DNA of 64,000 nucleotides from Pseudophaeomoniella oleicola. Its lineage: Eukaryota > Ascomycota > Eurotiomycetes > Phaeomoniellales > Phaeomoniellaceae. A program made the position numbers and the translations under genes. The stretch covers positions 248,001 to 312,000 of the forward strand of contig QWDQ01000004.1 of the NCBI GenBank assembly GCA_003868215.1, given 5' to 3'. Every line of letters starts with the position of its first letter. Position 1 is the stretch's first letter. The notes under the pieces were generated by a model. It was not told the DNA's origin and ran no database searches. It saw nothing but the letters and a program-made list of their open reading frames with translations. Of this stretch, positions 33,977-44,480 are shown in pieces.

Positions 33977-35547
33977 GCGGCCCTCATGATCGATAATTCG
34001 AAAAGCCCTCCATCAATCAAATCTATCTTCACAGAGAAGTCGGCGCTCATCCAATCAACAGAAAACCCTGACCCCCCCAGAAATGGATCATGCTGTATGC
34101 TTGTAGACATACATACAACCTATATAGAAAAGGGGTGAATAGAAAGGGGGCCAGAATCAGTTATTACCAAACCATAGAATTCTATTAAATCGTCCAACAC
34201 ATCACAATATCTACTGTTCTCCTCTCGTCTCGTCTCCTCTTCCCCTACTCTACACTTATCCTCATATTCTGCAAAAAGCCACACTAGACCCTTCCACGCC
34301 GACCGACAGACGCGCAGCTGAGGAGGGAGTATAAACCAAACAGAAGTGCCTTTTTTCTTCTTCTTCTCTCTCTCTTTTTGCAATCTATTAACCCGAGGTA
34401 AGTAAATAAGGTACTTACATACTTAAGGTACCTACCTCCTTTCAAGCCCGAAATGGACTATACCGCACCATACAACTAGACAAACATTCGCCACAACACA
34501 AACCGCTCATCTACGTCTCACTACTATAAATCTTTTACTCGCTGTCTAGAATGAGACGGCGATGTTCTCCGTCTTGCCTCTTTGAATCCATTTAATTATT
34601 AAATTACGCTGAATTCCGATAATGGAGGGGCGTGGAGAGGGGGGTAGGTCAATGGAGATGTCCGTATCTCTAATTACAGTAATCGTGTTGATCGATATGG
34701 GAAATTTTTTTTTTTTTTAATCAATTTTGATCAATCAGGTGTTGCGAAAAGCAGGAATATAGGTTGGGAATTTACAGGGTGAGACTGAGGTCGGATACTG
34801 TAAAAGTAGGGTAGTAATTTAATTAGGTATGAGTAGGAAGGAAAAAGGGAGAAGGGAATATGAATATGAGGAATGGTGGTGGTGATGGTGATATCGAGTT
34901 TGGTTGGGTAAGGTCCTTATGTAATTCTGGAATATGTAGGAACAAAGAAATCATGAATATCAAATAGGTAGGGCTTGTTCAATATATCTAATAAATAGGA
35001 ACTTCAGATGCATACCTACCAGCTACAGTACAAGTTCTAGATCTATTTGACTACCTGACTACCTACATACCTATTACGTACCTACATACCTGCCGCCTGC
35101 CGCTCATTGCACGCTAAACCAAACGAAAAAGTTGAGGATATCTACCTTAGGTACTAAGACTGGGCCGAGATAGTATTACAGTATACATATCTTACGTATC
35201 TATCTTCCACATGATGGTAACAACGTTCGATCTCAACATCGCATTGACGTACATCCTGCTTCTGTGTATGGTTTTGGTTCTGGTCAAAGAGGAGAGAAGA
35301 AGAGAAGGTTGAGAGACGCCAACTCATTCTTTCCTTTTTTTTTCTTTACGAAGATATATAGTGGCTGAGGTGGGGATTTCCGATGTGCTTTGGGCAGGTG
35401 AGAGGATCGGAAACAATAAGACGGGGTTTTGTCTCTTTTTGAGATATATTTGATATCTAGGTTGGAAGGGAAAGAAGGGCCTTTGGTGGGATATAAAGGT
35501 CGACTGCTGGATATATTGAGATCACAGAAAGGTTTTCGTGGGACAAG
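33977..35547. other. 1.6-kb gene-free region before the flavoprotein hydroxylase
   Basis: No gene is seen. Low-complexity runs include a poly(T) near 34706-34719 and a CTACCTAC-type repeat at about 35060-35110. TAATTACAGTAA occurs at 34671-34682. A TATAAAG element at 35492-35498 lies about 55 bp before the next start codon. Confidence 0.45.
34671..34682. repeat. TAATTACAGTAA motif, copy 2
   Basis: Exact 12-mer match to 27636 and 44690; the inner ATTAC-A-GTAAT is an interrupted palindrome. Confidence 0.85.
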
Positions 35548-37561
35548 ATGGCGAACAGTGAGAAATCTGTAGAGGTTGATGTCCTCATCGTTGGTGGCGG
35601 GCCTGTTGGTATGTCACGCCTAACTTCCATGTCCCATATGTCGGACTTGCCTTGGGGTTCTATCTTCGTAGACAGAAATGGCTACTGATGACTTTACGAA
35701 CCAAACAGGTCTGGCCATAGCCTATCAGCTTCTTCTCTTCTCTCCGACCACGACCGTCCACCTCGTCGAGAAAAACCCTAAACCAATGCAGCAGAGGTTT
35801 GGCCGTGCCGTTACCTTTTGGTGCCGGAGCATGGAGATGCTGGATCAGATCGGTCTTGCATCCGATATCATCCAGCAATGCTACTGCGTCCGTACATCAG
35901 CCGCATATAATGCGAAAGGTGAAGAGGTGTTCGGCAGAGGGTGGAGCTTCTTGGAGGACGTCAAGGATACGAAATGGTGCTTCGCTAGTGTTTTGAGACA
36001 GAAGTACGTCGAGGATATCTTCAAGGCAAAGGTGGAGGAATTGGGAGAAAATGGACGGGCAGTTATCAAAGCACCGGCAGAATTCAGAGCACTAACGGTG
36101 GATGAGAGTATTCCGAACGGGGAGATGGGCCGGGTCTCTGCTACCATCTGGGATGATGAATTAAAGCAGGAGTACACGGTGAAATCACGATATCTGATCG
36201 GCTGTGATGGGTCGAGAACAGTTGTTCGAGGGGCAGCAGGGATTGAGAGCGATGGGAGCAGGACAGAAGATAGATGGGTGAGGATAGACGGAGTCCTCAA
36301 ACACACCACAATGCCGAAACCAAGGAGCTATGGCGCTCTGGAGAGTCCTGTCTACGGAAACGTGCTGTGGATCCCATTGGATCATGGAGCCACCCGGATT
36401 GGGTACTCGTTCAACGAAGAACGGCAAAAATTGTACAAGGAGTTCAACGAAGAGGCGTTTGTGAAGGAAGCTCAACTGAGCGTGGCACCGTTCGAAATCG
36501 AGTACGAGAGAGTAGATTGGGCCAGCGTCTACACTGTCGGCCAGAGGGTGGCCAGGCAATTCTTCACGAAGGGTTGTATATTCTTGGCCGGAGACGCATG
36601 TCATACACACAGCTCTGGTGCAGGCCAGGGTATGAATGCTGGCATGCATGATGCCGTCAATCTAGCATGGAAATTGTCTCTGGTTTTGAGCGGCAAGGCG
36701 AAGCAGGACCTGCTCCAGACGTATGATGACGAGCGGAGGCCCAATGCTGAAAAGCTCATCAAGTACGATGAGGACATATCGACTCTTGTCACAGGTCGAC
36801 TGCCGAAAAGTTGGACTGGTGATGCAAACGCAGACCCGAATGTGGTGTTGGGCCAGATCTTGCAAGAAGCAAAGGGGTTCAACACCGGTTTAACGATAGG
36901 GTACACACCGAACATCTTGAATGCTGAAGACCCAACGGATAAGGTACCGGGAGCGGATGAATCGTTGACACGAATCTCAATCCCAACACCACCAGTACCG
37001 GGCTATAGGGCCCCTGATGTGGGATTAACACTACCTGCTCTGCTCGAGTCTACGCGACTTCATCAAGTTGCGCTGAATCGAGCCAAGTTCCACATTGTCG
37101 TCTTTGCCGGAAACGCTGAGATCAATAAACAAGCGGCCCGAGCTTTCACGATGAAAATGAAGGAGTCCTTCTTATTTTCTGCTTCTGTCGCTCAGGGAGT
37201 CAATGAAGTCGCTGACGGCATTGACAAATCACAAATCGGTTCTGGAGACGTCCAGGTCTTGATAGACGTGGATCCGCATCTCCAGGACAAATCCCGATCC
37301 TTGTCCAAACATCCCGTCGAGTTCTTGACTGTCTTCTCGAGAATGGAAGGAAGCACATGGGACCTTCTTGACACAGCGCCGTTGGGCAAAACATTTTGGG
37401 ATACGGACGCTTCTGCCCATGGGCGATACCAGGCAGACACATCCAAAGGGACAGTTCTTGTCATCAGACCAGACGGATGGATTGGATCGAGACATGCGTT
37501 GGAAGGCGCCAAGACCGTCGGTGACATCGAAAGCTATTTTAGTGCTTTCTTGAATATTTAA
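35548..37561 (+). CDS. FAD-dependent phenol 2-monooxygenase-type hydroxylase
   Basis: Exons 35548..35608 and 35709..37561 (100-bp intron) give 637 residues. The splice completes the FAD Rossmann motif VLIVGGGPVGLAIAYQL. Further PHBH-fold hallmarks are IGCDGSRTVVR (the DG motif binding FAD/NADPH) and LAGDACHTHSSGAGQGMNAGMHD (split here at GAGQG), which binds the FAD ribityl. Residues about 440-637 form a thioredoxin-like C-terminal dimerisation domain, as in phenol hydroxylase and resorcinol or 3-hydroxybenzoate hydroxylases. Length matches the family. The enzyme should add an ortho hydroxyl to a phenolic ring with NADPH and O2. It sits 312 bp upstream of the nitronate monooxygenase on the same strand. 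The precise phenol is unknown. Confidence 0.92.
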
Positions 37562-37873
37562 TCCAGTGTCTGATGCAAGAGAATTACCTAGGTAGGACAC
37601 CTATAAGATCAATGAAATATACATGTCAATTAATCTGTTGTTCGAGGCTATTGGCGACATGTGGACCTCGGGGAACGTCAACCTCGGCAACTGAAATGCT
37701 TTAATTACCCCGGATTTGGACATCCATAGCCTCCGACTTAATTACATTTGATTTCAATTGTTCAGCTGCAATGATTGCTGAGATAACAATTTCATCTTTG
37801 GATTGTATGTAGAGGAGCGAGAACTATACTCCTGACAACTTGTATTTCAGACATCTTCGAGAATCCGGGAGGT
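37562..37873. other. spacer between flavin hydroxylase and nitronate monooxygenase genes
   Basis: 312 bp, AT-rich, no gene. It contains the 10-bp palindrome TACCTAGGTA at 37585-37594. Confidence 0.45.
37585..37594. repeat. TACCTAGGTA palindrome, copy 1
   Basis: Exact 10-bp palindrome just after the flavin hydroxylase stop codon; identical sequences lie at 48797 and 50999. Confidence 0.85.
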
Positions 37874-39019
37874 ATGCCCTTCAATACAGAGCTCACGCGC
37901 CGGCTAGGCATTAGAGGTACGTCTACAAGGGCAATTTCTATGTCAGAGAGAGATGATTCATTTCAACTTCTGTTTTGTCCATTTAAGCCGCACTCTCTTG
38001 CTATTCGGTGATATTCTTCCTCGCTCATCAGCTCACATGAATCCACAGTGCCTGTTGTGCAAGGAGGTATGCAATGGGTCGGATACGCTGAGCTCGCCTC
38101 CGCTGTTTCCAACGCCGGTGGCCTGGGCATCCTTACTGCTCTCACTCAACCTACTCCTGAAGACCTCCGCAAAGAAATCCGCCGATGTCGTTCCATGACC
38201 CCGAACCCATTCGGTGTCAATATCACCCTCCTCCCGGCCATAACCCCTCCAGACTACACTGCTTACGCCAAGGTTGCCATAGAAGAGGGCATCCGCGTCG
38301 TCGAGACAGCTGGAAACTCACCAGGCCCAGTAATCAAATTGCTCAAGCAGAATGGTGTCACGATCCTCCACAAATGCACAACGATCCGTCACGCCCAGTC
38401 TGCCATCAAGCTAGGCGTCGACTTTCTATCCATCGACGGCTTCGAATGTGCAGGCCACGTCGGTGAATCCGACATCACCAACTTCATCCTCCTATCACGG
38501 GCCCGACAAAGCCTCAAAGTCCCCTTCATCGCCTCCGGTGGCTTCGCGGACGGATACGGACTCGCCGCCGCCCTCACCCTCGGCGCCGAAGGCATCAACA
38601 TGGGCACCCGCTTCATGTGCACCGTCGAAGCCCCCATCCACGCCAACATCAAACAAGCCATCGTCGACGCCGACGAAACCGACACCGAGCTCGTGCTCCG
38701 CCGCTGGCGAAACACGACACGCCTGTTCAAGAACAAGGTCACGCACGAAGCCGTACGGGTCGAGCGCGAGAGCAGCACGGGCAAGTTCGAGGAGGTGCAA
38801 CCGTTCGTGAGCGGGAAGCGGGGCAGAGAGGTGTTTGTCAACGGGGATAAGGACTTTGGCGTCTGGACTGCGGGCCAGGTGATCGGGATGATTCATGATG
38901 TGCCGACGTGTGGGGAGCTGGTGGAGAGGATCGAGAGGGAGGCGGTCGAGCAGATCGGGAAGGTCGTCGGGTTGTATGCAGGGCAGAGTGGCAGGGAAGG
39001 AGTCAAAAGCAAGCTGTAA
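37874..39019 (+). CDS. nitronate monooxygenase (2-nitropropane dioxygenase family)
   Basis: Exons 37874..37916 and 38049..39019 (132-bp intron) give 337 residues. The first exon encodes MPFNTELTRRLGIR and the splice gives VPVVQGGMQWVGYAELAS, the standard start of the TIM barrel. FMN-binding features are visible: NAGGLGIL, a GFECAGHVGESD loop with the conserved His, ASGGFADG, and LGAEGINMGTRF. Such enzymes oxidise propionate 3-nitronate and other nitronates, with FMN, to an aldehyde plus nitrite, and protect against 3-nitropropionate made by plants and fungi. Codon use becomes very GC-rich in the second half (38.5-39.0 kb). It closes the accessory oxidative gene block. Confidence 0.93.
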
Positions 39020-39316
39020 CGAAGCTGTTCGCAAAGGAAACTTGTTATCGATTAGAGCTTCTGGCATGTGGCTTTCCTTTCACGCGTTGCGTTCATAGAG
39101 GCCCTGGTTTGGATTGGAAGCATTAGCTAAAGGATAAAATAAGTATGTGGTTTGCAAGCCCCCATCCCGCTGTGGGAATGTTGTAAAGTATGTAATTATA
39201 CAAGAGTAACAAGACGTCCGAACCGCAAGAGGGTATATCAACTGTCTCCTTTTCCTCTCAACGCCGTTTCTCCCCCAAGAAAATCATAGATTCATTATGT
39301 GCACCACCACCATCTT

Positions 39317-40099
39317 CTAGTCTCGCAGCCATGCCCGCCGCTTCTCCTCTTTCTTCTCCCTCCGCTTCTCTCGGAAGGCCTTGACTTCCTTGCGACTCAA
39401 CTTTTTGTTGGCACGTTCTGCTTTGAGACTCCGTCCGTCATGCGTATTCGCAGCGGCATCTACATCGAAGAAGGCATTCATCTGCCGGTGGCTCTTTGCT
39501 TCGTCATTGTAGTTTTCTGGGGTCAAGGTTGCCGCTTGCCATTTACCAGTGAATCGATTGAAAGCGCCTGTTGCGGCGTATATTTGCGACGGATCAGTTG
39601 GGGGTCCATCAGTAGAATCAGTCTGGCCGTCGACCTTGGCATAGTCTGCATTCGGGTCGTAGTCACCATGTATCGCTGGATCGTAACCTCCTGCAGGCCG
39701 TACTGGCTTCGAAGGCTCTGGGGCGCCGGGTGCCCCTACAGTCGCATCAGGGATCCTTGGATTCTCCCATTGAGAGAGCCCTGTGAAACGGTTGTAGAAG
39801 TAGAACGATTGCGCATTGTCGTCCCATACTGGCGCCCATCCGTCGTCAGCCTCCGCTTCGGCAGGCGGCACTTCTTCAGGGAGTGGTGGCGCCTCAGCAT
39901 CTGGGAGTGGTGGTGGCAGTTCATCTGGTAATGGAGGGCTTGCATCGTCTATCTCTCCTTCATCTCCAGTATCGCTTGTACCCTCTCTGCTTACACTTTC
40001 GCTTCCAACGGTTTGCCCATCTTTGTCATCTTGCTTGACCTCTTCCCGTTCAAGGGGTGGAGAGGTCGCTGTTTCTGCTTCACTGGAAGGCATATTCAT
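39317..40099 (-). CDS. WW-domain protein
   Basis: Single exon, 260 residues. An acidic, Pro-rich N-terminus (PPLPDELPPPLP, PPLPEEVPP) leads to one WW domain at about residues 87-116 (GWAPVWDDNAQSFYFYN then SQWENP) with both tryptophans. A Tyr/Asp-rich linker follows, then a strongly basic, Glu/Lys/Arg-rich C-terminus (KKLSRKEVKAFREKRREKKEEKRR) that may bind RNA or enter the nucleus. WW domains bind Pro-rich ligands, and the protein itself carries such tracts. The layout resembles small splicing- or transcription-linked WW proteins, but I cannot assign an orthologue. Confidence 0.85.
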   Translation of the reverse strand: MNMPSSEAETATSPPLEREEVKQDDKDGQTVGSESVSREGTSDTGDEGEIDDASPPLPDELPPPLPDAEAPPLPEEVPPAEAEADDGWAPVWDDNAQSFYFYNRFTGLSQWENPRIPDATVGAPGAPEPSKPVRPAGGYDPAIHGDYDPNADYAKVDGQTDSTDGPPTDPSQIYAATGAFNRFTGKWQAATLTPENYNDEAKSHRQMNAFFDVDAAANTHDGRSLKAERANKKLSRKEVKAFREKRREKKEEKRRAWLRD

Positions 40100-40527
40100 T
40101 AGTCCAAGAGAGAAAAGAATGAAAAATCATAGGAAATTGCAATTACTGTGCCATTGCTATCGCGTCAAGCGCACGTAGTCGACGGTTCTATAGACTACTC
40201 TTCATCACTAGATTGTTCAGTGTCCGAGGCTTGGTGTTGATGTTGAGAAAGTCGAAGAAATTCTATGCGGGAAACCTGGAATAGCACACGCTAAGCTCTT
40301 TTCGGCTGACCAAGTACAGTACAATCTCCAAAGCATCATAGTATCAATTCATAGAGTCACGGCTTTTTCTGAATACCTACAAGCAGTACGGATGGGCCAA
40401 TGGTCAGGAGACAGGGGAATCCTTATTAACAGAGAAGCGTTGTGATTTACGAATACATGGGTACCGAGAAAGCGACCATTGAAAGGACACAAACCTCTCC
40501 TATCGTCTTGCCCACTATTCTCAGATG
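40100..40527. other. intergenic region upstream of the WW-domain gene
   Basis: 428 bp with the WW gene promoter and the 3' end of the DUF5519-like gene; no other gene is seen. Confidence 0.45.
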
Positions 40528-41404
40528 TTAAATCAGTGAGGTCATAAACTTCGCTGCAACCCTCACTATTGTCCCCCAGATCTGAAGCTCTTCTTCACTT
40601 CGTGGAGGATAGAGAAAGACGTAGCTTGTACCAAGCATTGGAGTTCCGGCCATTGGATGTCGTTCTCCCCACCCTTTTTCGATGACTTCTTTGGCGTCCT
40701 TGTAGCTCAATGTGCAATGAGACGACCGGTCAGAGGGGTGAACATGCGCTACCTCTCTCCTTTGTTTTCGGGCAACGTGAGGAAGCGGAACTGAAGCCTG
40801 TATGTAAAGGCCCGGACCGCCACCCTCAAGGACAGACTCGCCCAGGAGGGTAGACTCGCTGTTCTCCTGGTAGACAGTGTGGAGCAGCCCGGTTTGCAAC
40901 TATGAGCATCATTCAGGATAGTGATATTACCATAAGACCCGATGAACGTACCTCGAACAATTTGACATCATTGTCGGGATGCTCCAGCCTTTGGGGAACA
41001 GCAAAATCAGCTACAGCCGGCCTGTCTCCCGCACGCTGTGGTAGAGCCGCGGTTGGCAGGAAAGTTGTTCGATTAAGACTGGCTTCCTTATCTGAGATGT
41101 CTCTGGCGTATTTGTCCTGCCATGGTTCATCGTACACGGCAGTTCCTTTCGTTTCCAACTTGTATATCACATACGCCATACGCTCCATGATCCATCCTAC
41201 CAAGTTCCCCGGAACGCCTGACTTTCCCAAAGCCTTCCACCTCCTGTAGTTAGCGGTGCTCAGTGAGAGAAGCCAGACGGAAGCTGATGCTCCTATCGCA
41301 GTTGCCAATATACGAGTCGGAGAAGATCTGATCTGAGAAGCTATATAGCCTAGTCGGCCACTTGCATCCTGCCAGGCAGAAATGAGTTTATTGCCCTGCG
41401 CCAT
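40528..41404 (-). CDS. conserved membrane-anchored protein, DUF5519 / luciferase-like domain
   Basis: Exons 40952..41404 and 40528..40899 (52-bp intron, GTACGT...CATAG) give 274 residues. A hydrophobic segment near residues 31-50 (RILATAIGASASVWLLSLST) looks like a membrane anchor. The C-terminal part contains REVAHVHPSDRSSHCTLS, then KEVIEKGWGERHPMAG and YVFLYPPRSEEEL, which match what I recall of the fungal and bacterial 'luciferase domain' family DUF5519. The function of that family is not established. The short basic N-terminus before the hydrophobic segment could also be a mitochondrial signal. Confidence 0.85.
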
Positions 41405-42217
41405 TGCTTCGCGTTACTGTAAACTTTTCTTCTATCCACAGATTGTCCTTCTTAGACGTGTAAAGTCTTGGGGGAACGAGGATCATATATTCTCACGGGG
41501 CATACCTGTGGAAATGGGTGCACACTCATACCGAATCCAATATCAGCCTATTATCCATCCATAATGGACGAGTAAGCGTGTTTTACAGTACAGTACGTCA
41601 CTGACATCCGTCACGAGCCGCATGATCCTGGGGTCACGAAGAAAATCCGGGGAAAGGGTATCATCGAGGTTTACTTGGGAATTGGGAATTAGTAGCATAA
41701 CAACTTTCCCCGGATGCATCCGGTACGGAAGGTCCAATTAACAGATCTTGTCTATGGGCAGATGGAAGGAAGAGAAAACAACAACACATGGTCACTCCAG
41801 CCACTCTGAATTAGAATGCGTGTCTGCTGCGCGTCTACATACTGTAGTCCTCCTTATATCCACAGCCTCAACCTGCTTTAGCGACGCATGTAACTTACCG
41901 CGTTTCTCCGCCTTATCTATCGCCGAGGGTCATTCGGCGTTTGTCAAAATGTTCTCAAAGCGCTGCCGTTACTGATAAGGCAGGTCTCGAACAACGAGGT
42001 AATAGTACACGATGTCTCGGCGCCGCGGAGGAGCCTATGGCCGTGCGAGGCTGTCACGTACAAACTCGAGAGACAAGGCGTACGAGACTTGCTTCGTGAC
42101 CGCTAAATAACTGTCGATACTGCGTGGGACGACCGAGATTCGAAAGGACCAACAGCAGTTGACCCAATCTGAGGCACATGCAAACTGTTGTAGGATTTGG
42201 GATAGAAAGACCTCGAA
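41405..42217. other. divergent intergenic region before dihydropyrimidinase
   Basis: 813 bp between the divergent DUF5519-like and dihydropyrimidinase genes. No gene or strong motif is seen. Confidence 0.45.
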
Positions 42218-43714
42218 ATGGATTCCTTTGACTTGCTTGTTGTCAATGGCATAGTTGTCACGGCCTCGGATACGGCCAACTATGACATTGCGATTAAAGA
42301 TGGGAAAATCGCTCTACTTGCACCACCGGGTGTTCTGTCTCAGGAGAAAGCCAAAAAGGTCATTGACGCCGAAGGAGGATATGTCATGCCAGGTGGTATT
42401 GATTGTCACGTTCATTTGCAGGAGCCTGCTCTGTTTGGTGGAAAGGGACGGTCCTCCGACAACTTCGAAACCGGCACGAGATCGGCCATTGCGGGAGGGA
42501 CAACGACTATTGTGGCTTTTGCACCACAATGCAAGGAAGAAGAATCTTTGTTGGACATCCTAGATGCCACCCACAAGAAAGCTAACGGCAACTGCTATAC
42601 TGATTATTCATTTCACATGCTCGTCTCGAATCCATGCCCACTAGCCTTGAGCCAGTTCCCGATACTCAGGTCCAAAGGGATATCGTCGCTAAAAATTTAT
42701 ATGACATATGCAGCACTACAGCTTCGAGATGACCAGATATTGGACGTTTTACTCGCATCTCGGAAGGAAGGGATCACAACCATGATTCATGCCGAGAATG
42801 GGGACGTCTTGACCTGGATGACGGCACAACTGGAAGCCAGAGGCATGTATGCCCCAAAATATCATGCGACCTCTCGTCCCCAGCTCGTGGAAACTGAAGC
42901 CACGAACCGGGCCATCACCCTTTCGGAGCTGATCGACACACCTATTCTGGTCGTACATGTCTCCTCGCCGACAGCTGCGGCCCATCTTCGCAATGCTCAG
43001 ACGAGAGGATTGCCAGTTTATGCCGAGACCTGCCCACAGTATCTGTTCCTGACGCGCGAGCATCTTTCGAAACCAGGATTCGAAGGTGCGAAATGCGTAT
43101 GCTCGCCTCCTCCACGAGACTCCTCGGATGACCACGATGCTATCTGGACAGGTTTGCAAAACGGAACTTTCACTGTTCTGTCGTCAGACCATTGTCCTTT
43201 CATGTACGAAGATACAGACAGCGGTAAAAAGTCCATAATCTCTGCGGATTATCCAGAAGGTCGTTTCGCTGGCATTCCCAATGGATGCCCTGGCCTCGAG
43301 ACCAGATTGGCCTTGGCGTTATCTGCTAATCGCCTTCCTCTCCAGAAGTTCGTAGAGGTGACGAGCACCAATGCTGCAAAGCTGTACGGATTATACCCAC
43401 AGAAAGGTACCATCTTGCCAGGTGTCTCAGACGCGGATCTAACGATATGGTACCCCCCAACCGGTCAGAAGGGTGCCCTCGAACCGTTTCAAGTGACGAA
43501 CAGTATCTTACACCACAATGTCGATTACACACCATTCGAGGGTCAAACGGTCAACCAATGGCCTCGTTATACCATACTGCGGGGGAAGGTCGCATGGGAT
43601 AGAGAGAACGGAGGGCTTGTTGGAAGAAAAGGCGATGGCGCTTTTATTTCGAGAGGCAAAAGTAGTCTGCCTGGTCCGAGAAAAGAGGGGGATTGGGATG
43701 TTAGTGTCTTTTAA
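42218..43714 (+). CDS. dihydropyrimidinase / hydantoinase
   Basis: Intronless, 498 residues. A cyclic amidohydrolase of the D-hydantoinase type: the metal-binding GGIDCHVHLQEP near residue 59, SLKIYMTYA with the lysine that becomes carboxylated and bridges the two zincs, HAENGD, VVHVSSP, and LSSDHCPF with the catalytic Asp. Length matches dihydropyrimidinase. The enzyme opens dihydrouracil or dihydrothymine to N-carbamoyl-beta-amino acids in reductive pyrimidine degradation, and may also open hydantoins. It is cytosolic. No other pyrimidine-catabolic gene is adjacent. Allantoinase is a possible alternative but the motifs favour dihydropyrimidinase. Confidence 0.92.
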   Translation: MDSFDLLVVNGIVVTASDTANYDIAIKDGKIALLAPPGVLSQEKAKKVIDAEGGYVMPGGIDCHVHLQEPALFGGKGRSSDNFETGTRSAIAGGTTTIVAFAPQCKEEESLLDILDATHKKANGNCYTDYSFHMLVSNPCPLALSQFPILRSKGISSLKIYMTYAALQLRDDQILDVLLASRKEGITTMIHAENGDVLTWMTAQLEARGMYAPKYHATSRPQLVETEATNRAITLSELIDTPILVVHVSSPTAAAHLRNAQTRGLPVYAETCPQYLFLTREHLSKPGFEGAKCVCSPPPRDSSDDHDAIWTGLQNGTFTVLSSDHCPFMYEDTDSGKKSIISADYPEGRFAGIPNGCPGLETRLALALSANRLPLQKFVEVTSTNAAKLYGLYPQKGTILPGVSDADLTIWYPPTGQKGALEPFQVTNSILHHNVDYTPFEGQTVNQWPRYTILRGKVAWDRENGGLVGRKGDGAFISRGKSSLPGPRKEGDWDVSVF

Positions 43715-43769
43715 TTGTCGTGAATCTCGGGTTTAAGGAGTGTTATTCTCGTGTGAAAATGGAGATGAT

Positions 43770-44480
43770 TCATCGAATGCAAGCGGTATATATATCTATT
43801 TGTGCAGATACCACATCATTTTCCCATGCGTGGAACCTGGCCCACAAACCAAGTTGGATCTGATCACGATTGACTAGACCGCGTATGAAACGACTGACTT
43901 CTTCATCCTCCGATTCAGGGACCCATTCGATAACATGCGTGCTGTACTGCCTTTTTGCATGAACATTGGTAAAGAGACGAATGGATGACGCTTCAATTTG
44001 TCTGTTGTCGGGGGTGGCTGATGGTCCCTGGTTCGTTCGACGTCTCTTGCTCACAGCAAACCAGGTCCAGCTATTCCTATATGTGCCATGATCTTGGGGG
44101 TAGCTGCTGAATCCCTGATCACGACTCTTGATGGTGAAGACAAGTCGCCGCACAGGGTGAGCTAACGAGCTCTGGATAGGTGGAGTAGTCAAGTATATGT
44201 GACCGGCTTGAAACTCGCGGATGATGACGGTATCACACCGAGAGCTGCTCGTTTTGACCCAGTATTCAGCCAAATCCAGGATTTCGGGTACAAGGTCGGC
44301 GACTACAACTTGACGAAGCAGGAAGGCCGCGTGAAAAACATCATGTTTGGATTGAGGATAATAGATGTTTTGAAAACCCGCTGCAGTCAATAGTCCCCTG
44401 TTACGTGGCTGCTTGAAGAGCCGCAGAGCTAGAAACACGGTGGAAATGAAAAGCAATGAAAGAGATAGAAGCGGCAGCAT
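43770..44480 (-). CDS. conserved fungal protein of unknown function
   Basis: 236 residues with a hydrophobic N-terminus (LPLLSLSLLFISTVFLALRL) that could be a signal anchor. GLLTAAGFQNIYYPQSKHDVFHAA, LDLAEYWVK, and VRRLVFTIKSRDQGFSSYPQDHGTYRNSWTWF (shown here only in part: FTIKSRDQG, HGTYRNSWTW) form a pattern that I recall in several ascomycete hypothetical proteins. No catalytic role is known to me. The ATG is directly preceded by TAG in the same frame, with an 83-codon open stretch before it; the TAG may also be the end of an intron whose upstream exon I could not place. Confidence 0.7.
   Translation of the reverse strand: MLPLLSLSLLFISTVFLALRLFKQPRNRGLLTAAGFQNIYYPQSKHDVFHAAFLLRQVVVADLVPEILDLAEYWVKTSSSRCDTVIIREFQAGHIYLTTPPIQSSLAHPVRRLVFTIKSRDQGFSSYPQDHGTYRNSWTWFAVSKRRRTNQGPSATPDNRQIEASSIRLFTNVHAKRQYSTHVIEWVPESEDEEVSRFIRGLVNRDQIQLGLWARFHAWENDVVSAQIDIYTACIR

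Noticed and set aside
24932-39019. Classical secondary-metabolite cluster
   Set aside because: No PKS, NRPS, terpene cyclase, DMATS or RiPP precursor is present; the tailoring-type enzymes alone fit detoxification or catabolism better.
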